Below are positions 62,451-64,000 of a DNA stretch of 64,000 bases, piece by piece. The position numbers and the translations under genes were made by a program. The DNA is from Anarhynchus alexandrinus (Eukaryota > Chordata > Aves > Charadriiformes > Charadriidae). Positions within the stretch are counted from its first letter, which is position 1, and each line of letters opens with the position of its first letter. Under the pieces are notes generated by a model. The model did no database searches and had not been told where the DNA came from. It saw nothing but the letters and a program-made list of their open reading frames with translations. The DNA lies in NCBI GenBank assembly GCA_008711295.1, contig VUYV01000015.1, forward strand, positions 4,286,050 through 4,350,049. The letters run 5' to 3'.

Positions 62451-62680
62451 ATAGAATCGTAGAATAGTGTGGGTTAGAAGGGACATCTAGTCCACCCCCC
62501 TGCAATGAGCAGGGACATCTTCAACTAGATCCTGTTGCTCAGAGCCCCATCCAACCTGACCTTGAATATCCCCAGGGATGTGGCATCTACCACCTCTCTG
62601 GGCAACCTGGGCCAGTGTTTCACCACCCTCATCATAAAAGATTTCTTTAAATCTAGTCTGAAACTTCGTACCAAGTTCAC
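62451..62680 (-). mobile_element. CR1 3' end (CR1-C/Y-like), 5'-truncated
   Basis: Along the plus strand it reads CATAGAATCGTAGAATAGTG, then CCCCCCTGCAATGAGCAGGG, TGTTGCTCAGAGCCCCATCC and CCTCTCTGGGCAACCTGGGC, ending AAAAGATTTCTTTAAATCTAG. This is the inverted 3' UTR and ORF2 end of a CR1 element. About 10 bp of the usual 'cttaaagatc' segment are missing after the GGGACAT word. Confidence 0.93.
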
Positions 62681-63879
62681 TCCCTAGCTTATCATTATTC
62701 AGCTTAGTCTGGTATAATTTTCTCCTTACAACAAAGCTGAATGTTCTGTTTCTTAGAGTATCAACTTAGAAATCAGCACGATGATCTGGCAAGCAAATGG
62801 ACTAGTTGACAGAGCATTGCATTAACCAAGTGTGAATCCATTAAAACTTTTCTGACACATGTTTTACAAAACACAGTTTCATTCTAATAGATGTGCTTTG
62901 CTTATGTTTCTGGGTTTGTTTTGTTTTGGGTTTATTTATTTATTTCTCCAAAAGGCCAGCCATGTTCTAGCATGTCTTTTCATGCTCATTATTTTTTTAA
63001 AAAAATGTGAATGACTGTGTGTGAAGGGGTATTTATGTGTATGTGTGTACTCACCACACTTGCTAGCTATGCTTTACCCAAATAAAACAACATGACAAGC
63101 AGGAGTGCAAAACTCCATTCATTTACTTGTCAGCCTGTGTACAAGACAGAGAGGAATTGCCTCTAATGATGCTTCCTTCCTTGTTAGTATTTAAAAAGGC
63201 AAAACCATCATGGAGGTCACTTTTGACAAACCTGTTTATTTTCCATTTTCCACAGCATTTGCTGAGCATCCTGCTCAGTTTGTGATTTCATTTATTTATT
63301 TATTTATTACTTTATCTGCACTGCCCCCTCCTCTCCTTAGCCTTTTCCCCCTTTTTCCTCCTTTGAAAACTCTAATGACTAGAATCAACTAAAATGTCAA
63401 CATTTGCAATTCCGGAGCTTCATTTAAGCAATAAAAATAATAATTAAAAGGGTAAAACCTTAGAGAGATTTCTTCATTTTATATGGTTTGCCAGAGATGA
63501 TACACATTCAAAAAAGCCAGTAAAAGAATTAATTAGAAACAGCTAAAGCTCAACAAGCTATGCAAGTTAATGAAGCAGAGAGGGAAATGTCATCTTTGAG
63601 ACCCAGAGCTACATTGGCTTGGATAATATATACTCCTGCCTTACTCTTCTAACTAAACCTCTTTTAATCTCTCCTCTAAAAAAATCAATGCTAATGACAC
63701 TGATTTACCAGGAAATGACAGGCAAATAATACCACAGGAGTTGTTCTTGTTTAATGGTAACTTAGTTCTGAAGAATGGCAGGGATTTTATTTTGAAGCGT
63801 AGGTTTGGCTATTTCAACTTGCTTTCAAGTTTTTGTGTTTGTTTTTTTTTTAATTTTCTCCTTCTGTTTTCTTTTGTAG

Positions 63880-63927
63880 CTGATCCTGAATTGGAGCAAA
63901 ACCTTCCTTCATTCCCTGTAAGAAATG
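63880..63927 (+). other. Weak candidate short exon
   Basis: A long pyrimidine tract ending CTTTTGTAG (63871-63879) makes a good splice acceptor. Two possible donors follow: CCT|GTAAGA (exon of 38 nt) and AATG|GTAAAT (exon of 48 nt). In the open frame the segment reads ADPELEQNLPSFPVRN. I do not recognise the protein. T-rich tracts followed by AG are common in such DNA, so this may well be chance. Confidence 0.12.
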
Positions 63928-63941
63928 GTAAATATCTTACA

Positions 63942-63982
63942 GATTCAGACCAGAAAAGATCCATCTAGTCTATTGTCTTTGC
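63942..63982 (-). mobile_element. Possible old CR1 tail running off the window
   Basis: TTCAGACCAGAAAAGATCCA followed by TCTAGTCTATTGTCTTTGC resembles the inverted ancient CR1 tail 'cagaccaaaaggtccatctagtccagtatcctgtc'. Only about 40 bp can be judged here. Confidence 0.45.
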
Positions 63983-64000
63983 TAGGTTTCTCTTGCTTTT

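Larger units (their letters stand above)
62681..64000. other. Unique AT-rich noncoding sequence at the right edge
   Basis: No firm gene. It includes short TTTA arrays near 62932-62944 and 63287-63307, a homeodomain-word-rich stretch at 63380-63620, a candidate short exon at 63880-63927 and an old CR1 tail match at 63942-63982. Confidence 0.5.

Noticed and set aside
1..64000. CRISPR arrays, bacterial operons, phage or plasmid features
   Set aside because: The sequence is vertebrate by repeat content. No direct repeats with regular unique spacers occur, and no ribosome-binding-site-led gene series is present.

Overview
This 64 kb window looks like vertebrate nuclear DNA from a bird, probably a neognath, and very likely Neoaves. 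The evidence is its repeat content. It holds many 5'-truncated CR1 non-LTR retrotransposons, several ending in the typical ATTCTATG-type 8-mer tail. It also holds three solo LTRs whose layouts match avian ERVL-type LTRs as I remember them. I found no protein-coding gene, rRNA or tRNA that I can support. The open reading frames are short and random, fall in low-complexity DNA, or are fragments of CR1 ORF2. The region is most simply read as AT-rich intergenic DNA or a very long intron.

Layout. 1-9992: mostly unique AT-rich sequence with an (ATT)n array near 4.7 kb. 9993-11150: a CR1-J-like 3' end followed by a solo LTR that keeps a clean TATA box and a poly(A) signal. 11151-16998: unique sequence with ancient MIR-like remnants and a candidate conserved noncoding element at 11.69-11.99 kb. 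16999-24690: the CR1-rich core, three plus-strand copies. The largest (about 21.5-24.7 kb) keeps recognisable endonuclease and reverse-transcriptase remnants, broken by stops and frameshifts. 24691-37772: mostly unique, with two small CR1 tails. 37773-38960: a minus-strand LTR followed by a CpG-rich patch. 38961-46676: unique with an old CR1 scar. 46677-47790: a CR1 copy and a MIR-like fragment. 49381-49648: a GGAA/GGGA purine array. 51.1-51.8 kb: two old CR1 fragments head to head. 52.4 kb: a small CR1 3' end. 58372-59141: a second minus-strand LTR of the family seen at 37.8 kb, with a probable 5-bp target-site duplication. 62451-62680: a minus-strand CR1 end. At the right edge there is a weak candidate short exon and the start of another old CR1 fragment.

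No working gene system is visible. The transposon pieces are dead copies. The parts most likely to have a host function are candidate conserved noncoding elements (11.7, 31.3, 42.0, 47.9, 50.6 and 61.4 kb), the CpG-rich patch at 38.6 kb and the promoter-bearing LTR at 10.4 kb. Those roles are inferred from sequence texture only. Family names come from memory of avian repeat consensus sequences and were not checked by a search.
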